Positions 25,210 to 36,399 of a DNA stretch of 64,000 bases are shown one piece after another (the first letter of the stretch is position 1; every line of letters begins with the position of its first letter). The position numbers and the translations under genes were made by a program. Under the pieces are notes generated by a model. That model ran no database searches. It worked only from the letters and a program-made list of their open reading frames with translations, and was not told where the DNA came from. Source of the DNA: Spirometra erinaceieuropaei (taxonomy: Eukaryota > Platyhelminthes > Cestoda > Diphyllobothriidea > Diphyllobothriidae); the NCBI GenBank assembly GCA_902702965.1, contig CACRXP010000112.1, positions 1,189,041 to 1,253,040 of the forward strand, written 5' to 3'.

Positions 25210-25392
25210 AGGGCACAAGTAGGGAGTCTTGTAGGCACGACTGGGTACATGGCATGGCGGTTTGTCGTAAGATGAAGGCTGGCCAATCAGCACGAAGGTG
25301 CTCTGAAAGGGGTACAAGGCCTTTGGTTGCGCGCCTTTGGTGCGTTGTCTGGGCAGTACGGACAACATGCACTACAGCCTTTCACCCTGAAT
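25210..25392 (-). repeat. Gypsy LTR segment (3' LTR side)
   Basis: It shares gcacaagt...ggccaatcagcacgaaggt...tttggt..gcgc...ggcagtacgg with 30697-30887. The two copies differ at many positions, so the insertion is old. The full LTR ends could not be set. Confidence 0.65.
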
Positions 25393-25725
25393 TGGACAGC
25401 CTCGGTAGGGGGAGAAAAAACGGTAAGGGTAATAATGTATATTTAACAATTATCCTATTTTATTTCGCTTTGAAAACATTGGATAGGTTTGCGGATTTGA
25501 TTCGGTCTTCTCCGGGTAATTTTTCTGACACCTGCTTAGCTCTACAGAGTTAGTGGTCCCCCTGCTTCTGAGTGAGGGCCTACTGTGGTAGTAAGGGGAG
25601 AGGGGGGAAATATACACTTCGGTTGAAGGCGATGGGCTCTGTGTAGGCAGCAGATATTCAATCCTCCGGATGCCAGAATCAATATCAAGGGTTTCTGCCA
25701 CTTAGATCTTTCCAAATTCTCTCTA

Positions 25726-25926
25726 TTATATGTCGCTTCGGCTGCTAGAATGGTCCAGATGTCGACGCACACTTCTCCTGTCTTCGAACGCTAATTCAAT
25801 TATTTGTCCGTCTCTTCTTCGAATTGCCGCCGGACGCCAGTTGGTTTTGTGTTCGAGTCGCGTGTAGACATTTTCCTTGGGCGCAAGGATTCGAGGTCGG
25901 ATGTTCGCGTCATATCGGGCTTTCAT
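25726..25926 (-). pseudogene. Gypsy integrase C-terminal segment
   Basis: ENVYTRLEHKTNWRPAAIRR, then a Gln/Ile stretch and SVRRHLDHSS fit the integrase C-terminal small beta domain (V.VR......W.PG.I......V.....RHVDQ). It lies in the expected place before the 3' LTR. Confidence 0.65.
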
Positions 25927-26110
25927 CTTCGTCTGTTTTTTTCGATGATTCTATCACGAGTTGCAGGATTAAGTAGATCAAGCCGTGTACCCAACCGCCG
26001 CCTGAACCCCAATTCTGTAAGCGAAGAACCGGTTGAATCGTGTTGCGTTATGCGATAGCTGAACAAAAAGCGTGACAACATGGTGGTCAAGCCAGCTTGT
26101 GCTTGCTTGG

Positions 26111-26510
26111 CTAGTTCGTGCCTTTTGGCTGAAGTACGCGGTCTGCAAGACCATTTGAAGCTGCGTGGTACGGGACAGTTGTTAAATGTCTAATTCTATT
26201 GTCCTTCATATATTCCTTAAATTCCGCATTAGTGGAGGTCGGACCATTGTCCGAAACGACTGTTTCAGGTATCCCACAAGCAGAAGAAAGCAGATCGTAG
26301 CTTGCTGACGGCAGTAATAAAAGAACAAAAGCATTCGGCCGGAATCGCACAAATCCACTTAGTGTGGGTGTCAGCCACACCAGGACCATATAACCTTGGA
26401 GTGGCCCTAAATAGTCTATGTGTACCCTCTTCGACGGGGAGTCGAAACGGGCCCAAGTCTTCAGAGGCACCTTTGGCAAGGTTTTTTGTGTTACTTGGCA
26501 CACGTGACAT
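26111..26510 (-). pseudogene. Gypsy integrase core
   Basis: About 130 codons remain open: CQVTQKTLP, RVHIDYLGPLQGY, GIPETVVSDNGPT, AEFKEYMKDNRIRHLTTVPY and HAASNGLADR. The Asp in HIDY, the Asp in SDNG and the Glu in AEFKE stand at the D,D35E catalytic positions. The N-terminal HHCC finger is mostly degraded. The least damaged domain of the element. Confidence 0.85.
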
Positions 26511-26879
26511 GCTTCTACCCCATTTTCGATATCTGTGTCAACTTTACGCCATCAAGTATAACTGTGGACAAGAGCCTTAATTTTAACTATACCAAGATGA
26601 GCATTATGCCGATCTCTGTAGATGGTTCGTCGACCTTGACGTGGCACAACTACACGACTGCCCCATATTACACATCCATTTTGTAGACTCAATTCCTTCT
26701 GCTGATCATAAAATGGCTGAAAATCGGGGAGGCAGAGGACGGTCAGTCAGGTTCCAAGGATCCTTTTACCCGACTCTGAGGGTGGTATCTTGATGTCCAC
26801 TGTTTAATTAGCCGAAAACTTACGAGCGAGTCGACTAAGCACCCTAAAAGATTCATGGTCTCAAAAGTAGAAGCCCTGT

Positions 26880-27335
26880 TATCACCATCGTCTACAATGG
26901 GAAATCCACCCAAGGCGTCAGGCGCTACGTTTACATTAGGCTAACGTATTTCATTGTATATGTGTAAGCGGAAAGAGTGAGTGCCCATCGTTGCATGCTC
27001 GGCAAGGTGTCTTATCCATAGTTTTCACCCATAAGGCCTGAGCGAGGTTAGTGTTCAGTGTGAATATCTAAGGGTCGGCCAAAATGATAGGGGTGGAAGT
27101 GTCGGCCCCAGAGGACATGTGATGCTTGAGAACGGCGCCCGCTACATACGGAGACACACCACATATCAGTATGATAAGCTTCTCGAGGTTGTAATGAATC
27201 AGGGGAGATATGAAAGTAAGAACCGCCTTCGCCCGTTCAAAAACAATTTTTCGACCTCCGCCCAGTTCCGTCAGCGACTCTTTTTAAGTAGTCAGCAAAG
27301 AGGCTTTAGGATCGTAGCCGGCTGATCCATAAAGC
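26880..27335 (-). pseudogene. Gypsy RT connection and RNase H remnant
   Basis: ELGGGRKIVFERAKAVLT matches the connection segment (W...E..F...K..LT), and VSPYVAGAVLKHHMSSG matches the RNase H start (DASPYGIGAVLSH). The leading catalytic Asp of DAS is not preserved. Stops interrupt the rest. Confidence 0.6.
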
Positions 27336-27465
27336 AAATAAATTGGGTAAACAACTCAAGAAATGAACGCAATCAAATAATACTGTTGGGGCGTGGCACC
27401 ATCTTCTGGGTATTGAATTTATGTTTGAGTGGATAGAGGCCGGTTTTATCCAGTATAGAGACCAG

Positions 27466-27972
27466 TTATTCGGCCGAGTCTGCGAGGGAAGTACGCTTAT
27501 ATTTTCCGATTTTGAGACCTGGGTCTTCTAAACGTACTGACACGATGTTTAAAGTCTTTAGATGACAATGCCCAGATGGGCCGGCTACTAATATATCGCC
27601 AAAGTATGCGCAAACGTTAGGTATGCCCATAATGAGGCTATTAATCAAGCACTTAAATAGACCGGGAGCAAAAATTACTTCGGGCGGTAATCTTTTATAA
27701 CGAAAGAAGCCCTAATGTGTATTGATGGTGGTGACATTTCTGCATTAGGTATCTAGGACGACTTGATTGTAAGCATCCTTCAGGTAAGAAGTTGTAAATC
27801 TGTGATCATCTGAGGAAGATGCATACAAATGGCCAATGCTTGGGAGAAGGTAAAGATTAAGTTTAGTTGCTGGGTTTATCGTCGACTTGTAGTCGTCGCA
27901 GATGCGCACAGAACCATCGGATGTAAGAACAGGAAATATAGGGGCTGCCCACCCCGAATATTTCACGGGCTT
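27466..27972 (-). pseudogene. Gypsy reverse transcriptase, core
   Basis: The frame resumes at KPVKYSGWAAPIFPV, then SDGSVRICDDYKSTINPATK, then YLKDAYNQVVLD. After a frameshift come GFFRYKRLPPEV and GIPNVCAYFGDILVAG. The catalytic YLDD box reads YFGD, so the second catalytic Asp position is disturbed. Together with 29.23-29.47 kb this is one RT interrupted by about 1.26 kb of LINE. Confidence 0.85.
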
Positions 27973-29232
27973 GTGTAGTGTACTCAGCCCGCTTCTATTT
28001 TGCCTTTTCGTAAATGATGTACCCGATTTATTTCAGAATGGTAGGCCTTTCATGTATGCCGATGATCTTAAAGTTGCATATCGATATAAGCCGGCAGATC
28101 ATGACATCGTGCTTGAGCTCCTAAAGAGCGATCTACAGGCTTTCGCCCAGTGGTGCCGCACATGGCGCCTTTCTCTTTCTTGGCATAAGTGCTCAGTCAT
28201 GGTGGTTGGCGACGACCGCCAACCTCAACTAAGTATTGAAGGTCACGCCATAAATGTGCCAGGGGTTATAAAGGATTTGGGCGTTTCATACTCCAAGAGT
28301 CTCATTCTCTCGGAGCACTGTGCCTTGATAGTCTCCAAAGCACGTAGAACGACCGGGTTTATCTTCCGAAATTTTAAAACTAGGGACATTAGAATGCGCC
28401 TTTTCAACATGTACGTTAGACCTGGCCTGGAATACTGTTCGTTTTCATTTAGCCTCATGCGTGCTACTGAGCGGAAGAAAATAGAATCCGTTCAACACTT
28501 TTTTTACCAAGAGAATTTTAACCCCAGAACACCGACATTTGTCTTACCAAGAACGTTGCCGGCTTACAGGCCTCGATCCTTTATGGTTCCGTAGATTACA
28601 AAAGGGACTATTTTGCTATTTAAACTCTTATATAATCACACATTTAACCCACTCACCTCTTTAAGACATCATATCCACCCACGACGTAACAGTCACCGTG
28701 AGGTCTTTTTATTTCTTCCTCTGGCACGTACTGTTAAATATCGTCGGTTCTTTTCTGTAAATGCAATTGCTATTTGGGATAAATTACCCAGGAATGTAAA
28801 AACTCTGCAAAATTATCCCATATTTAAGAGAACTATGACTCGATTTTTGCATTCAGAAAAGCTCCCACAAATTTTGGGTGCCGAAAACTCTGATCGACTG
28901 TACCGTAGCGGTGGCGTTTGTGGTCTCTGAACACTATGGCCGGTCTCACCAGCTGTTCCTCAACGCCTCTTCTTTGACTATCCCCAACTTCATGAAAGGA
29001 ATTTGACGTCCGATAATCTCCGATACCGTGCAACCTCCCCCCCTTCTTGACGGTCGATATTCTACCACCGCCGGCAGTTTTTTCTCCTGAGCCCTCCAAA
29101 CCGCAAAAACCACTATCAACTATATTTTAATCCCTTAAGCTCAGGAGTTTTTTTCACTGCTGGTCGGATTTGTGTTTAATCGCTTCCCTTGACAATGCCT
29201 GTAAACTGGCATTAAATAAAAATTTATTTATA
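27973..29232 (+). pseudogene. 5'-truncated LINE inside the Gypsy RT
   Basis: It starts within RT motif 4/5 (SVLSPLLFCLFVNDVPDLF), then FMYADDLKVAY with the catalytic YADD intact, WRLSLSWHKCSVM, VIKDLGVSYSKSL, IRMRLFNMYVRPGLEYCS and RKKIESVQHFFY. After a frameshift, LFKLLYNHTFNP and FFSVNAIAIWDKLP form the typical C-terminus of CR1/jockey-type LINEs. The 3' end is near an A/T-rich tail at about 29210-29232. A 230-codon frame is still open, so this insertion is younger than its host. Confidence 0.88.
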
Positions 29233-29233
29233 A

Positions 29234-29468
29234 TGTCCGCTTTCTGTGAGCTATCCGGTTCCTCTTCGACCTTCGGCGCGACTGTATAGGGGACTGAACG
29301 AGTTTTGAAAAACCGGAGCCGGAAGCTTGGTTGAGGTTGGAATTTAACAGGCGGACCGCGGTAGTGGGTGGTAGAATTGTTACGAAAGAGTTTTTCACGA
29401 TTTTTCAAAATGAAATCTGAAGCCGAATTTACGCCAATCCGATGTAACTGGAATGGGATAGTGGCCAC
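29234..29468 (-). pseudogene. Gypsy reverse transcriptase, N-terminal part
   Basis: FFKTRSVPYTVAPKVEEEPD fits the conserved K.R.VPYAL.P.VE.EL segment before RT motif 1. The frame is cut right after KADII, where the LINE sequence joins. Confidence 0.75.
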
Positions 29469-29617
29469 ATATCTGACTCACTTCCGTCCAGGGAGATTTG
29501 GTTGCTGGCTCCCACTTAATACATGAAGCGGCAAACGAAGGAGTTCTACATCATGCTCAGTTTCAGCCGTAAAGACCCCTCGAGCTTCTGTGTTCTGTCC
29601 AGTGTAATTATGAAAAA

Positions 29618-30049
29618 TTAAACTAGCCGTAAGGAGGTAGGGGTAATTTCCGGAGAGGTCTCATTGATGAGAGTAGCAGCTAAGTAAGTGTCGATTTCAA
29701 ACTCCACGCGATGGTAATCAGTTTGAAGCGTTATGATGAAGGACGATTGGGTCGGCGGGTTAGCTGAAAACATCCGAAGTATCGCTTTACCATCCCCAGC
29801 TGGATCAGGGTATGCGGCACGTATGTTAGTGTTCGCCCGTCTTTTGGAGAGAAACAATCATCCGATGTGGCCGATTTTCTTGCAAAACCGACAAACTGTC
29901 TTCTGGCGTATAGTCTGACCAACGGCTATGATCCTAACCACAACGGTAGCAGGATAGTGATTATTGTGTAGGAGCTGATGGTTACTGTTTAGGTGAAGAC
30001 CCAGTCGTGATGACCAGAGAGCCAGCCAGTTCAGGTTCAATGATGACAT
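29618..30049 (-). pseudogene. Gypsy nucleocapsid knuckle and protease region
   Basis: VCRFCKKIGHIG (near 29868-29905) is the front of a CX2CX4HX4C zinc knuckle. The last Cys is reached only in a shifted frame, so the knuckle is broken. Downstream, SKRRANTNIRAA, then FIITLQTDYHRVEFEIDTYLAATLINE, occupies the place of the aspartic protease. The catalytic Asp-Ser/Thr-Gly should follow VEFEID; here Asp-Thr is followed by Tyr, so the active site is lost. Confidence 0.65.
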
Positions 30050-30059
30050 CTCCCCAGCC

Positions 30060-30625
30060 TCTGACTAAGTCAGCTACTGAAGGTTTTACTGTACGCTCTC
30101 CTGAGGACTGATGACACCACAAGCCTTCCCCCATGACGAATCCCTTTTCTCCGATAAGAGATTATCCCTAGCCTATTCACCGCGTAAATCAACGAGAAAC
30201 TGTTGAATAAACATTGCGTACTCGAAGTTGTCTGCCTCGATATCTTTATAGCTGCAATTATGGCTGGCGAAGGACAGATTCGCAATAAAATCACACATGT
30301 ATTGAATAGATTTCTGACGCGTCTGACAAAACAGATAGCACGTCAGCCAATTTACCTCCCCACACCGGCTAGAGCTTTGTGAATGCTTTTTGGAGATCTG
30401 TAACTCCTTGTTAATTAAGACCGTCAAAATGCCGTTGTCCCAACTCTCCAAGATTGGTCCGGAGAGGTTCAGTCAGGAGGTAACGTCTAGTGAATTTGTG
30501 GGTGACAACACGCAATCAGTTCAATATACCCTCAGATGTCTTTCTTCATTGCAACCACGAGTCTGTTGGAGGTTTTGGAGATTTTTCTGACCGGAAAGGC
30601 AACAGTGTAGGCAGCCATGAAGCCA
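30060..30625 (-). pseudogene. gag: Gypsy gag remnant
   Basis: The best frame (30451-30173) includes CQTRQKSIQYMCDFIANLSF, NCSYKDIEADN and MFIQQFLVDLRGE, the typical Gypsy/Ty3 capsid pattern of Q-x-x-x-x-S-I-x-x-Y...L..LA..C.Y...L.DQ-F-v-x-G-L-R. Upstream, MAAYTVAFPVRKI near 30610 may be the start. Stops and shifts are present. Confidence 0.65.
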
Positions 30626-30696
30626 TATTCGTTAAGTTGCATCTCCAAATTTTCGTGTACAAAACAGAAGAATGGTTGTAGACAGGACGTAGACTG

Positions 30697-30887
30697 ACAA
30701 CGGTAGACAGCACAAGTGGAGAATCCTGTGCACAGGGCCAGATGTAAGTCAGGGAAAGATGTAATAGGCCGAAGGGTGGTCAATCAGCACGAAGGTATTC
30801 TGAACGTGTGTACATGACTTTGGTCGTGCGCATGTGGCGTCATGTCTAGACAGTACAGGCACCGTACAGTGCAACACAGACTTTGGA
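30697..30887 (-). repeat. Gypsy LTR segment (5' LTR side)
   Basis: Homologous to 25210-25392 in the same orientation: gcacaagtggagaatcctgt, then ggtcaatcagcacgaaggt, then gacagtacaggca. It lies just upstream (minus sense) of gag. A third copy is at 55424-55575. Confidence 0.65.
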
Positions 30888-31049
30888 AAGAGTAAGGAAC
30901 AGAATACGGAGTTTGTAAAGGAAGTCGCTTACTGATAGGAACCCTTTGTCGGTAAATTTATTGACTGCGCATAGCAAAATACTTGAGTGAATTACCGTCA
31001 GAACAGGTCAAGAATTCGAAAAATGCATGTTGATCTGTGAGTTGAGAAT

Positions 31050-31415
31050 TCGAAGGTGTTTTATGGATATACTAACTGCACCCGGCCATGGCTCAGTCTG
31101 AGAAAGGGGCACGTTTCTAATGCGTTTAATTTAATAATGCTTGTGGGTATACAATATTTTTGTCGTTGCATTTTCTGTGCAGATATAGAGATTAGTCCTG
31201 ATTTCGAGCCCAGTAGATGGCGTTGTTATGTAAGAAAAACATGTTTTTACCCGTCACAGCCGCGTTATCCGCATAATTACGAAGATAGGCATATATAAAC
31301 CCGCCTCTATGCGCATGCAAGGTTGAATCGAAACCTCAGGGCAATCAGTGCAGTACTTTCGGGGATATACGACTTTGGATAAACATACATTTCCATTTTT
31401 GTTTGTATAGATATA
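31050..31415 (+). promoter_or_regulatory. Possible solo LTR or promoter-like segment
   Basis: gtagatggcgttgttatg, then tatataaacccg (TATA-like at 31292-31299), then cagtgcagtactttcgg and ggataaacatac resemble the U3-R layout of Gypsy-type LTRs. No partner LTR was found in the window. Weak. Confidence 0.25.
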
Positions 31416-31769
31416 GAGGAAAACGCGAAACAGAGCTTACATGCTTCTGCTGTGGACTTTTAAATTCCCAGAGATCTGTTAGGAAGGAGCATAAGCAGAG
31501 CTCCTTTCACAACTTGTAGGCCCATCTTTATTAATGAGAGCAAATTGGCTTCTCCGATCTACGGTCTAGTAAAAGACCTAACAATCAGGACTGTCTTTCA
31601 CTCAAACAAGTGCCCGTAAAAAGCCGTCGGCCCTGAATGAGTAAAAATCCCCGGTCAGATGACCAACAGCACCATTTGCTGAAATATCTTTCGACAAGTA
31701 AGTCCGACATCCATCGGTGCTTTTTACCGTGTTGTTCGAAGCCAGCTGTTTGCTCGCGAACTGGAAATC

Positions 31770-32020
31770 TACACTGGTCTTCGCAAACGATTACGGACTA
31801 CTCAGCCACATTTAAACTAGCTGCAGAATTATGGAAAAAATAATAAACCAAAAGTTGATGCGATTCTTGAAATTGCATAATCTGCTATTCAATTTTCGAC
31901 ACAATTTCCGTGTGAATGACTTGCTATACTGTTTAGAGGCTGGTCTCGAGTCGTTGATAGACGGAATGCGGTTAGGTCAAATAAGTCAGATGATACTTCA
32001 GGGGGATCTTTACCTGGTCC
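31770..32020 (+). pseudogene. LINE reverse transcriptase fragment
   Basis: MEKIINQKLMRFLKLHNLLF, then RHNFRVND correspond to the K-I-x-E-k-x-I..L..+L...L....QHGFR section of LINE RTs. Shortly before, a shifted frame has DYGLLS (usual DYRPISL). The fragment is joined directly to the following LINE, which starts with its own ORF1/endonuclease. Confidence 0.6.
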
Positions 32021-32049
32021 TATACCGAATTCTCAGCTTAAAGAAAATA

Positions 32050-35000
32050 CCCCAGTTTTGAGGCCCATTTGCACACCAGCCTGCAAAATGCAAGTATCTA
32101 AAGTTCCTGATAATTTTTCCAACCCCATTGCTGGCCTGACACCCCAAATAATAAAGCCATTTCGTAATCTAAGCTGTTTCTTCAAACCATTACATCCGCT
32201 ATCTTCCATAAAACACCCCTCATCTTATGCTCAAAATTCACAAAATCCTACTTTCATGTCTCCTATTTTTCCAACCCTACAATATATCATTCCTCTTCCT
32301 GGGTCCTGCCCAAATGTTTTCCCATACAATGCCGCATCACAAGTTAGCGGTAATTCCCCCACAAATTTTAGACCACAGCAACGTTGTCTTCCACTAACTA
32401 CCTCATTCCAAAGGCTTAATTCTCCACCACCAGCTCTCCCTTTTTTATAAGTAGCTATAAGCCAAACCTACATCTTAGGAATACGCTCAGATTGTCTCTC
32501 TAAACGCAAGATAAGTCGAGCGAAGGATGTCACAACTAAGAAGTGTGGCCATTGAGTTTGACCCAGATGTTTTGTGCATTACAGAATCTTGGGCTCACTC
32601 TCTAATTTCAGACTTGGCACTCAATAAAGATATTCCCAGTTTATACCGCCAGGGTCGTATCGAAAGATGCGGCGGTGGTTGCCTTCTTTACATTAGAACC
32701 TCAACTGCACAGTCGCCTTGTGACCTGAACATTTCCTCGTTCTCCGGAAATTTATGCTTCCCTTCGATAATCCTTCAGCAAAATAAGAAAGCCTTAGTCA
32801 GATGTGTATATAATCCTCCTTGTTCCTCCGGAAATGAAAGCCAACTCTATGAACTCTTTGAAAAGATTGCAGAGACTTCGGTCGATGTCAAGATTATCGT
32901 AGGCGACTTTAATTTGTCAGAAATTGACTGGCAAACTGATACTTTCTCTCCTAAACTCCAGAAGATTCTAGATACCATTCACTTTTGAAACTTGTCTCAA
33001 CTAGTATACTCTTCGACCAGAAATGATAGTGTATTAGACTTAATTTTTATTAATGGAACCTCCCATCTATCTATGGATTTCTGTCATGACCTTTTTGCAA
33101 GTGATCATGCATCAATTCATTGTCGCCTTCCAGTTGCCATTTCCGCAAAGCCAACAGTACGACATAGTATTTTTAACTTTGTCAATATTAACAAGGAATT
33201 AGCAAATAACTTTACAAGCACTCCTGATCGGCACAATGTTTTTTCAAATAATGATCTAAATTTTTTCAAAAATGTAATACACTGCGTAACAGAAGGTTTT
33301 CTCGGCCTACTTCCACGGAGAACGTTTAAATCGAGTGCCACTTTCACCGCTGTCCCACATTTTTTTAAAAACAGACACAAAAAGCTACGGAGGCAGCTTA
33401 AAGATCCTTCCGTGGGCTTATTATCAGCCCACTTAAGCATCGTTGAAATATTTGAATTAGCATCGAAAATGAGGCTCACGCCAGATAGGCGTAAAAAGTC
33501 TTTAGCTATTAATGGCGTGAATGCTCCTAAATCGGTTGCTCAGATCTTCCGTCAAACATCCTCTGCTAAATCCCACCAAGTCATTCCGCCAACGATGCTT
33601 TCATTACAGAGGAGTCAGACAAAGTAGAAATGATAGATCCATTCTTTGCCAAACATTTCCCAATTGAAACTGACCCATTCCCTTTAATTCCTTCGTTGTC
33701 TGACGCCTCCCTCAGAATCATTAATTTTTCTCCTGAAACTGTTCAAAGACTGATAAACCATTTTCCTAACTCTCACTCAGTTGGTACGGACAATATCTCA
33801 AACTCTCTTATAAAACAGCTAAGAGATTTTCCTCCTCCGCTTAACAAACTCTTTTCAGTATTTCTCGTGAATTGCTTCTTTCCTGACTATTAGTAAACTT
33901 CTATTATTATTCCAGTATTGAAGTCTGGCTGTCGTTCTGATGTTCAGGACTATCGGAGTGTCAATAAAACACCTTCTCTCGCCAACATCTTTGAAATGAT
34001 TATCGCCTTGAAAATTACCGACTTTTGCATAGATAATCAAATCATTAGCACTTCTCAGCATGGTTTTTTACCAGATTGCTCTTGTGAAACATGTCAGCTG
34101 TCGTTTCTCAATCTACTTACTTCTCTTCGTAATGATAATCTATCTGTTGTCGTTATTTATTTTGATCTTAGTAAAGCCTTTGATAAAGTACCACATAAAA
34201 GATTCTTGTTTAATTAAGAAGCTCTAGGCATTCGCAGTCCTCTAAGAAACTTTATCAATTCATACCTGTCTAACTGTAAACAAAATGTTTTGTTGGGATC
34301 TTCACTTTCCAATGAAAGCCCTATTGTATGTGGCGTCCTATAAGGTACCGTTTTTGATCCTCTTTTGTTCTTGCTTTACGTAAATAATATCTCGGCAGCA
34401 GTTAAATATTCTCAATAATTTATTTCTGCCGATGATCTGAAATGTGCACATTCTTTCAATAAATCTACGGATCTTCATTGCCTGGTACAAATCTATGCTG
34501 ACTTGCTTGCTCCCTCAGCTTGGAGCTCAAAATGGCTAATGGAATTTTCTCCGTGAAAGTGTCGCTGTATGCGTTTTGGACCTGATAGGCTACCCCATCT
34601 AGTGGTCTTTCAAGACACACCTATGACTGAATATACCATCCTCAAGGATTTAGGTTTAAGCTACACTGATAATCTGGATCTCTCGCCACACGCTGACAGA
34701 ATTACAGCCAAAGATGCCCAGATTTGTGGCTTCATTTCTTACCCTTTCTATCCTCCCGAAATTAAACTGAGACTTTATCGAATGTTTGTACTTCCCACTC
34801 TTGAGTACTGTTGCCCATTCTTAGGTTTGAGTAACGAGGCTGGTCGTTCAAAAATTGAAAATTTTCAACGACGTTTTACTGGAAAACTTTTAGACACGAA
34901 CATCCAAATATCTCCTACTCAGATGGATGCCAGCTAATTGACCTAAAAAATTTATGGGTTCGAAGACTAGACGCAGGCTTCTGTCTCCTCTTTCGCATAA

Positions 35001-35300
35001 ATGTTAATTTAAATCTTAATCGAATTTCAGCACTTACCCCTAATAGTCGCCCATACAATCTTCGCAATTCTGCCTTGAGTATACCTCCTCCCGCGTCCTC
35101 CACCTCCAAGCGCTTCTTTTTTTCGCTTCCAGGTATACTTTCTTCTGGAATAACCTTTCAATAAATATAAGATTTTCAGATAATCTACACACATTTAAGA
35201 GAAGGCTGCGTCTTTATCTCAATACTGACTCGATTAAACTTATATTTTCCTCATCCTTCCCTGACAACGTTCCCTATGACACCGAGAAAGGACCACAGGG
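32050..35300 (+). pseudogene. CR1-like LINE, nearly full-length pol, inactive
   Basis: Endonuclease: VLCITESWAH, KIIVGDFNLSEIDW (32527-32988), then SVLDLIFING and FASDHASIHC after a frameshift (32992-33120). Linker 33130-33620. RT: TVQRLINHF, SVGTDNIS, FFPDY, LKSGCRSDVQDYRSV, QHGFLPDCS, YFDLSKAFDKVPH (34158-34196), a stop in the PQG position (GVL-stop-GTVFDPLLF), FISADDLK where YADD is expected (34419-34442), then LKDLGLSYTD and LRLYRMFVLPTLEYCCP. A C-terminal frame continues to about 35.3 kb. Both Asp of ADD are kept but Tyr is Ser. At least five stops or shifts. The 32058-32450 frame (Pro/Ser/Asn-rich) may be a leftover of ORF1. Confidence 0.88.
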
Positions 35301-35922
35301 AATTTAGGACGCCGCCATTACATTTCAATATCCGCTCCCACTTCCTTCTTTCGCTCGTAGTATCGCTTCCTAGGATCCCTCATCAGAAGTGTTAATTGTT
35401 CGATTTTTCAGTTCATGCATCGTGTCCCTCACAGAATGTGCTCTATGAACGCTCTTGGCGTAACCCTCTGTATTCGCCAAATACTAGTAGTCTGGTCGCG
35501 CCTCCCTTGCCCCCTCCTCGGCTGCACTTGGCTGATTGTAACCGATGGCATCTAGGTCTCTATCGCCTCGAGACTGCTTTTATATTCGCCACTTTGACAT
35601 GAATGGCCTCATCCGGCATATGACTTCTGCCGTTATGATGTCCGTTTCGAACCTCCTACTCAATACCACATGCAGGCTAGTCCTACCAGTTTTTTATACA
35701 TTCATGAGCGACAGTTTTTTCTCCTATAATGTTAACCCAGTCATACTCATTTATTATAGGTTGGGAGTTTCTTCGCTGCTCGCTCATCATTGTTCGTAGC
35801 ACACTACTTGTTCAATAACCACGGATTAAGTATCGTATAGATTCTGTAAACCTGTTCTAAAATTCATGCAACAGTTATTCTTACCTATTATAATCGGACC
35901 TCCACGGGTCTTGAATGAAAAT
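35301..35922 (+). repeat. LINE 3' untranslated region, shared with 38975-39260
   Basis: ggcatctaggtctctatcgc, then gcctcatccggcatatgact, cagcctagtcct-like and cgacagttttttctcctata words recur in order in 38975-39170, so two different LINE relics share this 3' tail. Confidence 0.65.
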
Positions 35923-35923
35923 C

Positions 35924-35965
<42 letters not shown>
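35923..35965. repeat. (TTA)n microsatellite at a LINE 3' end
   Basis: About 13 TTA/ATT units. It lies exactly between the 3' UTR of one LINE and the RT fragment of the next. Confidence 0.95.
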
Positions 35966-35969
35966 CTTT

Positions 35970-36340
35970 TATAACGAATTTCAGAAGGCATTCGATAGTG
36001 TACCACATCAGCGCCTTCTCCACGACCTCAACCGAAGGGGGATTAGGGATAATCTTCTAAAACTGATTCAGGACATCTTATTCGGCCGATCTCAAATGGT
36101 CTTTGTCAATGACCAGCAGCCAGAGGCGGTTGCGGTTGGGATTGATGTTCCCTAAGGTCCCGTTCTTGATCCTACTCTACTCAGTCTACACACCAGTGAC
36201 TGTGTTAATGAAATAGACCGTGATATCGTCATGGTTAATGACGAAATCAAGCTTTTGAGTGTTATCCCCACGGAAGTCAACGAGAATCACTTGCAGGCAT
36301 ATATTAACCGACGTGAGCAATGGTTGAATGGCCGACTTCG
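35970..36340 (+). pseudogene. 5'-truncated LINE RT fragment
   Basis: FQKAFDSVPHQRLLHDL (RT motif with catalytic Asp region), ILFGRSQMVFVN, then GIDVP-stop-GPVLDPTL (usual PQGSVLGPLL) and VNDEIKLL in the place of YADD. It starts directly at the TTA repeat. Sequence differs from the preceding LINE, so it is a separate insertion. Dead. Confidence 0.75.
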
Positions 36341-36399
36341 GCCGTTTACTTGTAGAAGGTTGATAATGGATTACGAAAGTAATAGTTTGCATTTGAATT

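Larger units (their letters stand above)
25205..30900 (-). mobile_element. Ty3/Gypsy LTR retrotransposon, decayed, split by a LINE
   Basis: On the minus strand the order is LTR (about 30.7-30.9 kb), gag (30.17-30.62), zinc knuckle and protease region (29.6-29.93), RT start (29.23-29.47), [LINE insertion 27.97-29.23], RT (27.47-27.97), RNase H (26.9-27.2), integrase (26.1-26.5), integrase C-terminus (25.7-25.9), LTR (25.2-25.4). Protease-RT-RNase H-integrase order is diagnostic of Ty3/Gypsy. Many stops and frameshifts make it non-functional. LTR limits are approximate. Confidence 0.88.
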
